From Pseudomonadota bacterium (GTDB lineage Bacteria; Pseudomonadota; Gammaproteobacteria; Burkholderiales; Burkholderiaceae_C), in assembly GCA_020161065.1 (NCBI GenBank), contig JAIUPH010000011.1, forward strand, positions 658,721-722,720: 64,000 nt of DNA, read 5' to 3'. A model generated the notes under the pieces. The model was not told the origin of the DNA, did no database searches, and saw only the letters and a program-made list of their open reading frames with translations. The stretch's first letter is position 1, and each line of letters opens with the position of its first letter. Below are positions 37,635 to 46,069 of the stretch, in pieces. The position numbers and the translations under genes were made by a program.

Positions 37635-39089
37635 ATGGAGATGGAAACCAGCCAAGCGGCGCGCGGACGTGCGCCGGCCGACGCGCCGCTCGAGACCGAC
37701 TACCTGGTCGTCGGTGCCGGCGCCATGGGCATGGCCTTCGTCGACTCGCTGCTGAGCGAGCAGCCCGAGGCCCAGGTGCTGATGGTCGACCGCCAGCACC
37801 GCCCCGGCGGCCACTGGAACCACGCCTACCCCTGGGTGCGGCTGCACCAGCCCTCGGCCTGGTACGGCGTGGCCTCGCGCGAACTCGGCAGCGTCGACAA
37901 GGACACGCTGGGCCTGAACGCCGGCCTCTACCGCATGGCCACGGGCACCGAGGTGCTGACGCACTTCGAGCAGGTGATGCAGCAGCGCTTCCTGCCGTCG
38001 GGGCGCGTGCGCTGGCTGCCGATGACCGACTACCAGCGCGGCGCGGACGGCACGCACCGCGTCGTCTCGCACGTCGGCAGCCAGGCGCGCACGGTGCGCG
38101 TGCGCCGCCGCCTGGTCGACGCCACGCAGCTGCGGCCCGAGGTGCCATCCACGCATCCGCCGCGTTATGCGCGCTCGCCCGGCGTGAGCTGCATCCCCGT
38201 CAACGAGCTGGTGTCGACGCCGCGGGCCTACGCCCGCTACACCGTCGTCGGCAGCGGCAAGACCGGCATCGACGCCTGCCTGTGGCTGCTGGAGCACGGC
38301 GTCGCGCCGGCGCAGATCCGCTGGATCATGCCGCGCGACGCCTGGATGCTGGACCGCGCGAACTACCAGCCGGGCCTGGAGAACTTCGAGCGCAACATGA
38401 CCCACCTGGCGGACCAGTTCGGCGCCATCGCCGAAGCCGGCACGCCGGCGGCGGTGTTCGCGAGACTCGAAGCCACGGGCGCGCTGCTGCGCCTGGACCC
38501 GACCGTCGAGCCGACCATGTACCGCTGCTGCACTGTCACGCAGGACGAACTCACGGCCCTGCGCACGATCACCGACGTCGTTCGCCTGGGGCGGCTGCGC
38601 GCGATCGAGCCGACGCGCCTCGAACTCGACCGCGGCAGCCTGCCGGCGGTGGCCGATACGCTGTACATCGACTGCAGCGCGGCCGGCATCAAGCCGATGC
38701 CCAGGCTGCCGGTGTTCGACGGCGAGCGCATCAACCTGCTGCTGGTGCGCGTCTGCCAGCCGCTGTTCAGCGCCGCCTTGATCGCCTACGTCGAAAGCCA
38801 TGTCGACGGCGACGCGGCGCGCAATGCGATGTGCGCGGCGGTGCCCATCCCCGAGGTGCCGCGCGACTGGATCGTCATGTGGGCCCTGACGCTGGCCAAC
38901 ACCGCGCAATGGGCGCAGCACGAGGGCCTCAGCGCCTGGCTGCGCAACTGCCGCCTGAACAGCAACGCCGTGATGGCGCGCGGCGTGACGCCCGACGATC
39001 AGCCGCGCCTGGCGCTGCTGGCCCAGGTCTCGGCACTCGCCCAGCAGGCCGGCGCGCGCGTGCCCGCCCTGCTGGCGATGCCGTCTTAG
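37635..39089 (+). CDS. Two-Rossmann FAD/NAD(P)-binding flavoprotein, substrate unknown
   Basis: A 484-aa flavoprotein. The FAD-binding loop is GAGAMG near residues 27-32, followed by VDRQHRPGGHWNHAYPWVRLH. The last part is typical of flavin monooxygenase-like proteins, which have a second, NAD(P)-binding loop; here it is GSGKTG near 205-210. Then comes TLYIDCSAAGIKP near 355-367. No membrane helix or signal peptide. It is an FMO/halogenase-like enzyme by architecture; the substrate cannot be assigned. Two Met codons lie near the start (37635 and 37641). It forms a unit with the 101-aa protein. Confidence 0.78.
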   Translation: MEMETSQAARGRAPADAPLETDYLVVGAGAMGMAFVDSLLSEQPEAQVLMVDRQHRPGGHWNHAYPWVRLHQPSAWYGVASRELGSVDKDTLGLNAGLYRMATGTEVLTHFEQVMQQRFLPSGRVRWLPMTDYQRGADGTHRVVSHVGSQARTVRVRRRLVDATQLRPEVPSTHPPRYARSPGVSCIPVNELVSTPRAYARYTVVGSGKTGIDACLWLLEHGVAPAQIRWIMPRDAWMLDRANYQPGLENFERNMTHLADQFGAIAEAGTPAAVFARLEATGALLRLDPTVEPTMYRCCTVTQDELTALRTITDVVRLGRLRAIEPTRLELDRGSLPAVADTLYIDCSAAGIKPMPRLPVFDGERINLLLVRVCQPLFSAALIAYVESHVDGDAARNAMCAAVPIPEVPRDWIVMWALTLANTAQWAQHEGLSAWLRNCRLNSNAVMARGVTPDDQPRLALLAQVSALAQQAGARVPALLAMPS

Positions 39090-39212
39090 GAAGTCGCGGG
39101 GAGCACCGCATGCCGCCGGCGTCGACGAGTTCGGTGCGCCGGCGGCCTTTGTCGAGGTGACCACGCGAGGCCGCGCCGCGCCGGGTGCGGCCAGCGATGT
39201 CGATCTGCTCGC

Positions 39213-39218
39213 TATAAT
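39213..39218 (+). promoter_or_regulatory. Extended -10 box of tRNA-Thr
   Basis: A perfect TATAAT lies 12 bases before the 5' end of the tRNA. No good TTGACA-like -35 box is visible at the usual distance. Confidence 0.7.
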
Positions 39219-39229
39219 CGCCGGTTTTC

Positions 39230-39305
39230 GCCGGTGTAGCTCAGTTGGTAGAGCAGCGCATTCGTAATGCGAAGGTCGGGAGTTCGACTCTCTTCACCGG
39301 CACCA
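39230..39305 (+). tRNA. tRNA-Thr (anticodon CGT), CCA encoded
   Basis: A 76-base cloverleaf. The acceptor GCCGGTG pairs with CACCGGC, the D-arm is GCTC..GAGC, and the anticodon loop TTCGTAA gives CGT, reading ACG. A T-arm with TTCGACT follows and then the encoded ACCA. The T-stem has two G-T pairs and the first anticodon-stem pair is G-A, both tolerable. Confidence 0.95.
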
Positions 39306-39313
39306 ATGAAGTC

Positions 39314-39346
39314 AAGGGGTTGGCGTTCGCGAGGCGCCGACCCCTT
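39314..39346 (+). terminator. Hairpin terminator candidate after tRNA-Thr
   Basis: A 12-bp stem (39314-39325 with 39335-39346, one T-G pair) with a 9-base loop begins 9 bases after the tRNA. The following sequence, GTGCTTTGT, is only mildly T-rich. Confidence 0.6.
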
Positions 39347-39404
39347 GTGCTTTGTAGCGGCACTGTAGGCATCCGACCGCGCCAGACCCGCGCCGCTTGC
39401 ACGC

Positions 39405-39780
39405 TGTAGCCGACTATGAGCCTCGAGCGCGTTTCGCCGGCGCTGCGGGCGCGGGCATCGAGGCGATGCAGCACGCGGCGCGGCAGGCTGATGTTCACGC
39501 GCTCCAGCGTGTCGTCGAGCATCGCCGGATCGACCTTCACCAGCGCCCACAGCCAGTCCGCCAGCTCGGCGTGCGCGGCGCGCAGGGCGTCGAACTGCAC
39601 GCCAGCCTCCTCCAGCATCCAGGCCTCGGCTTTGGCGTGCCACTTCCGCAGCAGGTCCAGCGGCCGGCGCCGGTCGTGCTTCTCGGCCAGGGCACTCGGC
39701 TTGCCGCCCGTGATCTGCGCCGCGATGCCGGCATCGTCTCGATGCTCGACCTCACGCGCCGCTCCGCGCCTCGCCGTCAT
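39405..39780 (-). pseudogene. Degenerate HicB-type antitoxin remnant beside tRNA-Thr
   Basis: The open frame from 39780 has no recognisable first half. Around 39415-39600 it matches the C-terminal part of HicB antitoxins: ADWLWALVKVDPAMLDDTLE, then ERVNISLPRRVLHRLDARAR and the following Gly-Glu-Thr-Arg-Ser. This is the ribbon-helix-helix DNA-binding end. The N-terminal RNase-H-like half and any hicA toxin are missing, and after RSRLIVG the frame drifts into non-homologous sequence and through the tRNA on the other strand. It is probably a relic of an element inserted at the tRNA 3' end. Confidence 0.65.
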
Positions 39781-39787
39781 CGCCCCC

Positions 39788-41395
39788 TCAGCCGACCGCC
39801 GCGCGCAGCAGCTGCGCCCCCTTCTCCCCGATCATGATCGACGGCACGTTGGTGTTGCTCGACGGCATGCTGGGCATGATGCTGGAGTCGATCACGCGCA
39901 GCGCCTCGACGCCGCGCACGCGCAGGTCGGGGTCGACCACCGAGCGCGCGTCGGCGCCCATGCGGCAGGTGCCGATCGGGTGCCACGAGGTCTGGCCGCA
40001 TTCCTTGATGTACTGCAGCAGGCCTTCGTCGTCCTGCACGTCGATGCCGGGCCGCGTCTCGCGCTTGGCGTAGCGCTTGATCGCCGGCTGCTCGACCACG
40101 CGGCGCGCGAACTTCAGCGCGTCGAGCATTGCGCGCACGTCGGTCTCGTCGGTCAGGTAGGCGGGCTCGATCTCGGGGTCTTGCGCGGGGTCGGTGCCGG
40201 TGGCGTGCAGCCAGCCCTTGGACTGCGGCCGCAACTGGAAGAAGCCGACCTGGAAGCCGGGGAAGGCGTCGGTGGTGTAGCGGTCGGGCCCGCTGATCAT
40301 GTGGATCTGGATCTTCACGTCGGGACGGTCCAGCGCAGGGCTGGTGCGCGCCTGCGCGTGCACCGTGGCCGAGGGCGTGGCCATGAAGCCCTTGCGCGTG
40401 AGCAGGTAGCCGGCGCCCATGGCCAGCGTGCGCCACTTGCTGGCCAGCACCTCGTTGATGGTGATCGGCTCGCTGCACTCGAAGGTGATGCGCGCCTGCA
40501 GGTGGTCGCGCAGGTTCTCGCCGACCTCGGGCGCGTCGTGCACGACCGGGATGCTCAAGCGCTGCAGGCGCGCGCCCTGGCCGATGCCTGACAGCTCCAG
40601 CAGGTGCGGCGTCTTGATCGGCCCGGCCGACAGCACCACCTCGCGGTCGGCGCGCGCCTGGTGCAGTTGCCCGCCTTCGCGCCACTCCACGCCGACGGCG
40701 CGGCGGCCTTCGAACAGCACGCGCGTCACCAGGCAGCCGGTGCGTTGTTCGAGGTTGGCGCGCGCCAGCGCCGGGTCCAGGTAGCCCAGGCCGGTGCCGC
40801 AGCGGCGCCCCTTGTGCGTGGACAGCTGCAGGTAGTTCACGCCTTCGTAGCTGGCGCCGTTGTAGTCGTCGACGTAGGGCACGCCGGCCTGCTGGCAGGC
40901 GTCGACAAAAGCGTCTGACAGCTTGTCGCGGCTGACATGGCGCAGGTGCGTCACTGAGATCGGCCCGCTGCGGCCGCGCCAGGCCTCGTCGCCGTGGGCG
41001 CTGGCCTCCAGCCGCTTGAAGTGCGGCAGGCAGTCGGCGAACGACCAGCCGCGGCAGCCCGCGGCCGCCCAGGCGTCGTACTCCTTCGGGTCGCCGCGCA
41101 CGTAGATCATGCCGTTGACGGTGCTGGAGCCGCCGGTGCTGCGGCCGTGCGGCCAGTAGATCTCCTGCCCGGCCAGGCTTTGCTGGGGCCGCGTCTTGCT
41201 GGGCCACACGTAGCGTTCGTCGCCCAGGATCTTGGCCACGCCCACCGGCGTCAGCACCCAGAAGTCCTTGTGCCGGCGCTCGCCGGCTTCGAGCAGCAGC
41301 ACGCGCGTGTTGGCGTCCTCGCTCAGCCGGGCGGCGACGGTGGCGCCGGACGACCCGGCCCCCACCACGATGTAGTCGAAGCGGCGCGCGTCCAT
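39788..41395 (-). CDS. GMC-family alcohol/choline-type oxidoreductase
   Basis: A 535-aa FAD enzyme of the glucose-methanol-choline family, oxidising an alcohol to an aldehyde. The FAD loop VVGAGSSGATVAARL is at residues 11-25, the GMC signature WPHGRSTGGSSTVNGM near 81-96, and the catalytic His in WHPIGTCRMG and the Asn in PSSNTNVPSIMIGE near the end. It ends the leftward catabolic run and starts 4 bases after the Bug gene before it. In context it would supply alcohol oxidation upstream of the aldehyde dehydrogenase at 43509. Confidence 0.93.
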   Translation of the reverse strand: MDARRFDYIVVGAGSSGATVAARLSEDANTRVLLLEAGERRHKDFWVLTPVGVAKILGDERYVWPSKTRPQQSLAGQEIYWPHGRSTGGSSTVNGMIYVRGDPKEYDAWAAAGCRGWSFADCLPHFKRLEASAHGDEAWRGRSGPISVTHLRHVSRDKLSDAFVDACQQAGVPYVDDYNGASYEGVNYLQLSTHKGRRCGTGLGYLDPALARANLEQRTGCLVTRVLFEGRRAVGVEWREGGQLHQARADREVVLSAGPIKTPHLLELSGIGQGARLQRLSIPVVHDAPEVGENLRDHLQARITFECSEPITINEVLASKWRTLAMGAGYLLTRKGFMATPSATVHAQARTSPALDRPDVKIQIHMISGPDRYTTDAFPGFQVGFFQLRPQSKGWLHATGTDPAQDPEIEPAYLTDETDVRAMLDALKFARRVVEQPAIKRYAKRETRPGIDVQDDEGLLQYIKECGQTSWHPIGTCRMGADARSVVDPDLRVRGVEALRVIDSSIMPSMPSSNTNVPSIMIGEKGAQLLRAAVG

Positions 41396-41399
41396 GGCC

Positions 41400-42389
41400 T
41401 CAGTTCAGTTGCAGGTTGGCGCTCTTCACGGCCTCGGACATCCAGCCGAGTTCGTGGGCGATCAGCGACTCGAAGGCCTGCGGCGTGCTGGCCATCGCGG
41501 TGGTGCCGATGCCGATCAGCTTGGCCTTCACGTCGGGCTCGACGACGGCCGCGGCGACGCCGGCGCGCAGTTGCTCGATCACCGGCGCCGGCGTGCCGCG
41601 CACCGCGGCGAAGCCGCCCCAGAACACCACCGGCGGCATGTCGTGGCCCAGCTCCTTCAGCGTCGGCAGGTTGGTCAGCATCGCGTGGCGCTGGTTGTCC
41701 AGCAGCGCCAGCGGCCGGATCAGGCCCTTTTGCATCAGCGGCAGCGCCACCGCGAGCACCGGCGTGAGGTACTGGATCTCGCCGGTGGCCAGCGCCGTCG
41801 CCGCCTCGGGCATGCCCTTGTACGGCACGTGCACGGCATCCAGCCCGTTGCGCTTGCTGAACTGCGAGGTCCACAGGTGCTCCAGGCTGCCGATGCCCAC
41901 CGAGCCATAGGTCAGCGACCCCGGCTTGGCCGCGCCGGCGGCCACCAGTTCCTGCACCGACTTGAACGGCGACGACGCCGGCACCGCCAGGATCGCCGGC
42001 ATGGTGCCCATCAGCGAGATCGGCGCCAGCGTCTTCAGCAGGTCGAACTTCTTCAGCGCCGCCTGCGCCGCGCACATGCCGGTGTTGATGTGGATGAGCG
42101 TGTAGCCGTCGGCGGCGGCCTGCGCCATCGCCTGCATGGCGATGCTGTAGCTGGCGCCCGGGCGGTTCTCGACGATGAAGGTCTGCTTCAGTTGCGCCTG
42201 CATCGAGGCCACCACCATGCGCGCGGTGGCGTCGGCGGCGCCGCCGGCCGGCAGCGGCACGATGACCCGGATCGGGCCCTTCGACGGGTAGCCGTCCTGC
42301 GCGCGCGCCGGCGCGCCGACGAGGCCGCCCGCGCCCAGCGCGGCGAGCGAGGCGACGAAGCGGCGGCGCTGAAGGGAGGAAGTGTTCAC
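41400..42389 (-). CDS. Bug/TctC-family periplasmic solute-binding protein (first)
   Basis: A 329-aa extracytoplasmic receptor of the Bordetella uptake gene family. It starts at a GTG (42389) with AAGGAG 8 bases upstream. The signal peptide LQRRRFVASLAALGAGGLVG has a twin-Arg-like start and ends near residue 32 (PARAQ). Family marks are PIRVIVPLPAGGAADATAR, then VENRPGA, then VHVPYKGMPEA. It would capture a carboxylate for a Tct permease, but no tctA/tctB is in this cluster. Confidence 0.93.
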   Translation of the reverse strand: MNTSSLQRRRFVASLAALGAGGLVGAPARAQDGYPSKGPIRVIVPLPAGGAADATARMVVASMQAQLKQTFIVENRPGASYSIAMQAMAQAAADGYTLIHINTGMCAAQAALKKFDLLKTLAPISLMGTMPAILAVPASSPFKSVQELVAAGAAKPGSLTYGSVGIGSLEHLWTSQFSKRNGLDAVHVPYKGMPEAATALATGEIQYLTPVLAVALPLMQKGLIRPLALLDNQRHAMLTNLPTLKELGHDMPPVVFWGGFAAVRGTPAPVIEQLRAGVAAAVVEPDVKAKLIGIGTTAMASTPQAFESLIAHELGWMSEAVKSANLQLN

Positions 42390-42466
42390 GGTGTTGTCTC
42401 CTTGCCGAGGGTGGGGTCGAGGGGTTGTCGAAGGGAAAGCTAACGTTGAAACTGAATGTCTATCGG

Positions 42467-43447
42467 TCACTGGGCTTCGATCGCGGCGGCGCGCATCATC
42501 CGTTCGGTGGCGCCGATCTCGGCGGCCATCGCGGCGGTGTAGGCCTCGCGGCCGACGGCGGCGGGCACCTCGGCGCCGGTGGCTTCGATCTTTTCGCGCA
42601 CCGCGGGCATGGCCAGCACCTGGCGCATGGCGGCCTCCAGCCGCTGCACCACCGCCGGCGGCGTGCCCGCCGGCACCGACAGGCCGCCGAACGCGACCAC
42701 CGTGATGTCGGGAAAGCCGCTCTCCATGAGCGTCGGCACGCCGGGCAGGCGCGCGTTGCGCTGCGCGCCGGTGACGGCCAGCGCGCGCAGCTTGCCGGCC
42801 TGCACGTGCGGCGCGGCCACGCCGACGATCGGCAGCGAGAACAGGACCTCGCCGCCCAGCACCGCCAGCGACGCGCCCACCGCGCCCTTGTACGGCACGT
42901 GCACGGCCTTGGCCTGCGCCACTTGCAGCAGCCACTCGGCCGCCAGGTGCGAAGGCGTGCCGCTGCCGCCCGAGGCGTAGCTGGCGGCGCCCGGCTTGGC
43001 GCGCAGGCGCTGCACCAGGTCGGCGACGTTGCGGATGTCGGAGCGCGCATCGACCACCAGCACCGAGTCGGAGCTGCCCAGCATCGCCACGTGGATGAAG
43101 TCCTTCATCGCGTCGTAGCCGGGCGCCTTGTACAAGCGCATGTTGGCCGCCATCGGCGAGCTGGAGTAGACCCAGGTGAGGCCGTCGGCCGGCGCGCGCC
43201 GCGCCAGCTGCGCGCCCAGGTTGCTGGCGGCGCCGGGCTTGTTGTCGATGACGATCGGCTGCTCCAGCACCTTGGCCAGCGCCTCGGCGGCGATGCGCGT
43301 CAGGATGTCGGGCGACGAGCCCGGCTGGAACGGCACGATCCAGCGCACGGGCTTGCCCGCCTGGTCCTGCGCAGTGGCGGTCGCGGGCGCGAGGGCCGTG
43401 AGTGCCGACAGCGTGAGGGCGAGCAGCAGAGGGCGGCGTAGGTTCAT
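42467..43447 (-). CDS. Bug/TctC-family periplasmic solute-binding protein (second)
   Basis: A 326-aa receptor of the same family, with a Sec-type signal peptide (LLLALTLSALTALAPATATAQ). Motifs are VRWIVPFQPGSSPDILTR, VIDNKPGAASNLGAQ and VHVPYKGAVGASLAV. I start at the ATG at 43447 (MNLRRP) rather than at 43495, because the signal peptide begins there. It lies 77 bases before the first Bug gene; the two proteins are clearly paralogous but far apart in sequence, so they likely bind different ligands. Confidence 0.92.
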   Translation of the reverse strand: MNLRRPLLLALTLSALTALAPATATAQDQAGKPVRWIVPFQPGSSPDILTRIAAEALAKVLEQPIVIDNKPGAASNLGAQLARRAPADGLTWVYSSSPMAANMRLYKAPGYDAMKDFIHVAMLGSSDSVLVVDARSDIRNVADLVQRLRAKPGAASYASGGSGTPSHLAAEWLLQVAQAKAVHVPYKGAVGASLAVLGGEVLFSLPIVGVAAPHVQAGKLRALAVTGAQRNARLPGVPTLMESGFPDITVVAFGGLSVPAGTPPAVVQRLEAAMRQVLAMPAVREKIEATGAEVPAAVGREAYTAAMAAEIGATERMMRAAAIEAQ

Positions 43448-43508
43448 GGCGTGGTGAGTGGTGCGGGTCGGGTGGATGGGTTGGAGCGGGTGCATCAGCG
43501 CCGCGCCG

Positions 43509-44930
43509 TCAAGCCGCGGCCGGCATCAGGATCGATTGCGTTTCGAGATAGGCCTGCAAGCCTTCCGGCCCGAACTTGCGGCCCAGGCCCGAGCGCTTGA
43601 AGCCGCCGAAGGGCATCTCGATGTCCATCTCGGCGCCGTTGACGTGCACCATGCCGGCCTGCAGCCGGCGCGCCACGGCCGCCGCCTCGGGGCCGACGAC
43701 GTAGGCCGAAAGGCCGTAGGCGCTGCGGTTGGCCAGCGACACGGCTTCGTCGATGTCGTGGTAGGTCTGGATCACCAGCACCGGGCCGAAGGCTTCCTCC
43801 TGCACCGCATGCGCTTCGGGCGCCAGGCCGGCCAGCACGGTGGGCCGCGCGTACCAGCCGCGCTCCAGCCCCGCGGGGCGGCCGGGGCCGCCGGCCACCA
43901 GGCGCGCGCCGTCGGCCAGCGCGCGCTCGATGAAGGCCTGCACCTGCCGGTACTGCGCCTCGTTGCCCAGCGGGCCCATCTGCGTGGCGGCGTCGCCCGG
44001 CGGGCCGACCACCACCGCCTGCGCGACGGCGGCGGCAATGGCCTCGGCCTGCTTGGCGTCGGCCGCCGGCACCAGCAAGCGCGACGGCGCGTTGCACGAC
44101 TGGCCGCTGTTGCGCAGCAGGCCCAGCAGGCAGCCGTTGACGGCGGCCGCGAGGTCGGCGCCGGGCAGCACCACGAAGGGCGACTTGCCGCCCAACTCCA
44201 GCACCACGCGCTGGCCTTGCGCCACGGCCTGCGCGCCAATGCGCTCGCCGGTGGCGCCGGAGCCGGTGAACGAGATCATCGCCACCTCGGGGTCGGCGAC
44301 CAGGCGCGCGCCAGTGGTGGCGCCGTCGCCCAGCACCATGTTGAAGGCACCGGCCGGCAGGCCGGCCTCGTGCATCGCTTCAGCCAGCAGCACGGCCGAG
44401 GCGCTGGCCAGTTCGCTGGGCTTCCACACCACCGGGCAGCCGGCGGCCAGGGCCGGCAGCAGCACGCCCATGGGCCCGTTGACCGGCCAGTTCCACGAGG
44501 TCAGCGCCAGGCACACGCCGAGCGGCTGGCGCAGCAGCAGGTGGCGGCCGCGCGTCTCTTCGAAGGCGAACTGCTGCAGCACGTTGGTCCAGGCGCGCAA
44601 CTGCATCAGGCCGGCGGGCACCTGCAGCCGCTCGCACAGCAGCCGCGGCGCGCCCAGGCTTTGCTGGATGGCGTCGACGAGGTCGGGCATGCGGCGCTCG
44701 AAGGCGGTGGCGATGGCCTGCAGCATCTGCAGCCGTTCGGCGCGGCTGCTGCGCGCCAACGTGCCACGTGCGCCGGCGGCGGCGCGCAGCGCGGCGGCGG
44801 CGTCGTCGGCGCTGCCGACCTGCACCGTGGCGCAGGGCTCGCCGCTGGCCGGGTCGGCCAGTTGCAGGTGTTGGCTGCCGCGGCTGTCGATCCAGCGGCC
44901 GCCGACGTAGTGTTGTTGAAAGTGCTGCAT
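43509..44930 (-). CDS. NAD(P)-dependent aldehyde dehydrogenase
   Basis: A 473-aa aldehyde dehydrogenase turning an aldehyde into its acid. The catalytic Glu is in LELGGKSP near residues 250-257, and the catalytic Cys in NSGQSCNAPSRL near 283-294. The cofactor part shows TSWNWPVNGPM and FTGSGATGERIG. The closing segment EMPFGGFKRSGLGRKFG is standard. It follows the CoA-transferase with 17 bases between, so it belongs to the same transcript. In the proposed pathway it acts after the GMC enzyme. Confidence 0.95.
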   Translation of the reverse strand: MQHFQQHYVGGRWIDSRGSQHLQLADPASGEPCATVQVGSADDAAAALRAAAGARGTLARSSRAERLQMLQAIATAFERRMPDLVDAIQQSLGAPRLLCERLQVPAGLMQLRAWTNVLQQFAFEETRGRHLLLRQPLGVCLALTSWNWPVNGPMGVLLPALAAGCPVVWKPSELASASAVLLAEAMHEAGLPAGAFNMVLGDGATTGARLVADPEVAMISFTGSGATGERIGAQAVAQGQRVVLELGGKSPFVVLPGADLAAAVNGCLLGLLRNSGQSCNAPSRLLVPAADAKQAEAIAAAVAQAVVVGPPGDAATQMGPLGNEAQYRQVQAFIERALADGARLVAGGPGRPAGLERGWYARPTVLAGLAPEAHAVQEEAFGPVLVIQTYHDIDEAVSLANRSAYGLSAYVVGPEAAAVARRLQAGMVHVNGAEMDIEMPFGGFKRSGLGRKFGPEGLQAYLETQSILMPAAA

Positions 44931-44947
44931 GGGCGTTTCGCTCCTGC

Positions 44948-46069
44948 TCACGACGGCATCAGCGCCGTGCGGTGTTGATCGAGTGCCGGCGCCGGCGCCA
45001 GCGCGGGCGGCGCCGCGCCGTCGAACAGCACGGCATGGCGCAGCGTCAGGCCGCCCGCCGCATCGCGCCCGACGAGGCCGCGCGCCAGCACCTGGGGGTC
45101 GGCCAGCGTTTCGTCGCGGCCGTAGACCGGCTCCACCGTGCTGTCCACCGTGCGCAGCCGCTGCTGCCACCAGGCCAGCGGCCGGCTGCCGATGCAGCGC
45201 GCCAGTGCCGCGGCCAGCGCCGGCTTGTCGGCATCGCGGCCACGGCGCGTGGCCCAGCGTTGGGCCGTCAGCTCGGCGCCGCCATCGGCCTCGGCCGCGG
45301 CTTCGAGGAAGCCGCGCCAGAACTTGTCTTCCAGCGTCGCCACGGCCAGGCGGCGGTCGTCGGCAGTGCGGTACAGCGCGCTGTCGGCCATCACCTGCGG
45401 CAGTGCGGCCGCATCGTCGACCGGCGGCGAGGCCAGCAGCATCGGCAGCGTCCAGGCGCAGGTGGCGTCGAACAGGCAGGCATCGACATGGCTGCCGCGG
45501 CCGCTGGCCTTGGCCTGCAGCCAGGCCATGGTGATGGCCAGCGCCGCGGTCTGCCCGGCGATGAGGTCGGCCAGCCGCAGGTGCGGGCGCGTGGCCGCGC
45601 CGTCCAGCTGCGAGGGCACCGCGAAGTAGCCCGACAACGCCAGCAGCCCGAGGTCGTGGCCGCCGTGGTCGCGGTAAGGGCCGCTCCAGCCGAAGGCCGA
45701 CAGCGAGCACACCACCAGCCGCGGGTTGGCGGCATGCAGCGTCGCCAGGTCCAGCCCCTGCCGCGCCAGCGCGCCGGGGCGCATGCCTTCGACCAGCACG
45801 TCGGCACCGGCCACCAGCGTCAGCAGCGCGTCGCGGTCGGCCGGCTGGCGCAGGTCGAGCACCAGCGACTGCTTGCCGCGGTTGAGCAGCTCGAACATCG
45901 CCGCGTTCATGCTGCGCAGCGGGTCGCCGCCGGGCGCCTCGATCTTGATCACCTCGGCGCCGAAGGCGGCCAGCTGCGACGTCGTCCAGGGCCCGGGCAG
46001 CAGCGTGGAGAGGTCGAGCACGCGGCAGCCGGCGAGCGGTTGCGGCACCGATGCGAAGTCAGGCGCCAC
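44948..46069 (-). CDS. CaiB/BaiF-type (class III) CoA-transferase
   Basis: A 373-aa class III CoA-transferase. The N-terminal RVLDLSTLLPGPW, GAEVIKIEAPGGDPLR and FELLNRGKQSLVLDLRQP are standard. The catalytic Asp would be that of GHDLGLLALSG near residues 157-167. It transfers CoA to an organic acid from an acyl-CoA donor. Its ATG lies inside the end of the acyl-CoA dehydrogenase gene (11-base overlap), so the two are translated together. Confidence 0.92.
   Translation of the reverse strand: MAPDFASVPQPLAGCRVLDLSTLLPGPWTTSQLAAFGAEVIKIEAPGGDPLRSMNAAMFELLNRGKQSLVLDLRQPADRDALLTLVAGADVLVEGMRPGALARQGLDLATLHAANPRLVVCSLSAFGWSGPYRDHGGHDLGLLALSGYFAVPSQLDGAATRPHLRLADLIAGQTAALAITMAWLQAKASGRGSHVDACLFDATCAWTLPMLLASPPVDDAAALPQVMADSALYRTADDRRLAVATLEDKFWRGFLEAAAEADGGAELTAQRWATRRGRDADKPALAAALARCIGSRPLAWWQQRLRTVDSTVEPVYGRDETLADPQVLARGLVGRDAAGGLTLRHAVLFDGAAPPALAPAPALDQHRTALMPS

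Noticed and set aside
39212-39643. Open frame ending in a product reading ESRTPDLRITNALLYQLSY
   Set aside because: This is the well-known spurious translation of a tRNA gene on its opposite strand, here tRNA-Thr.
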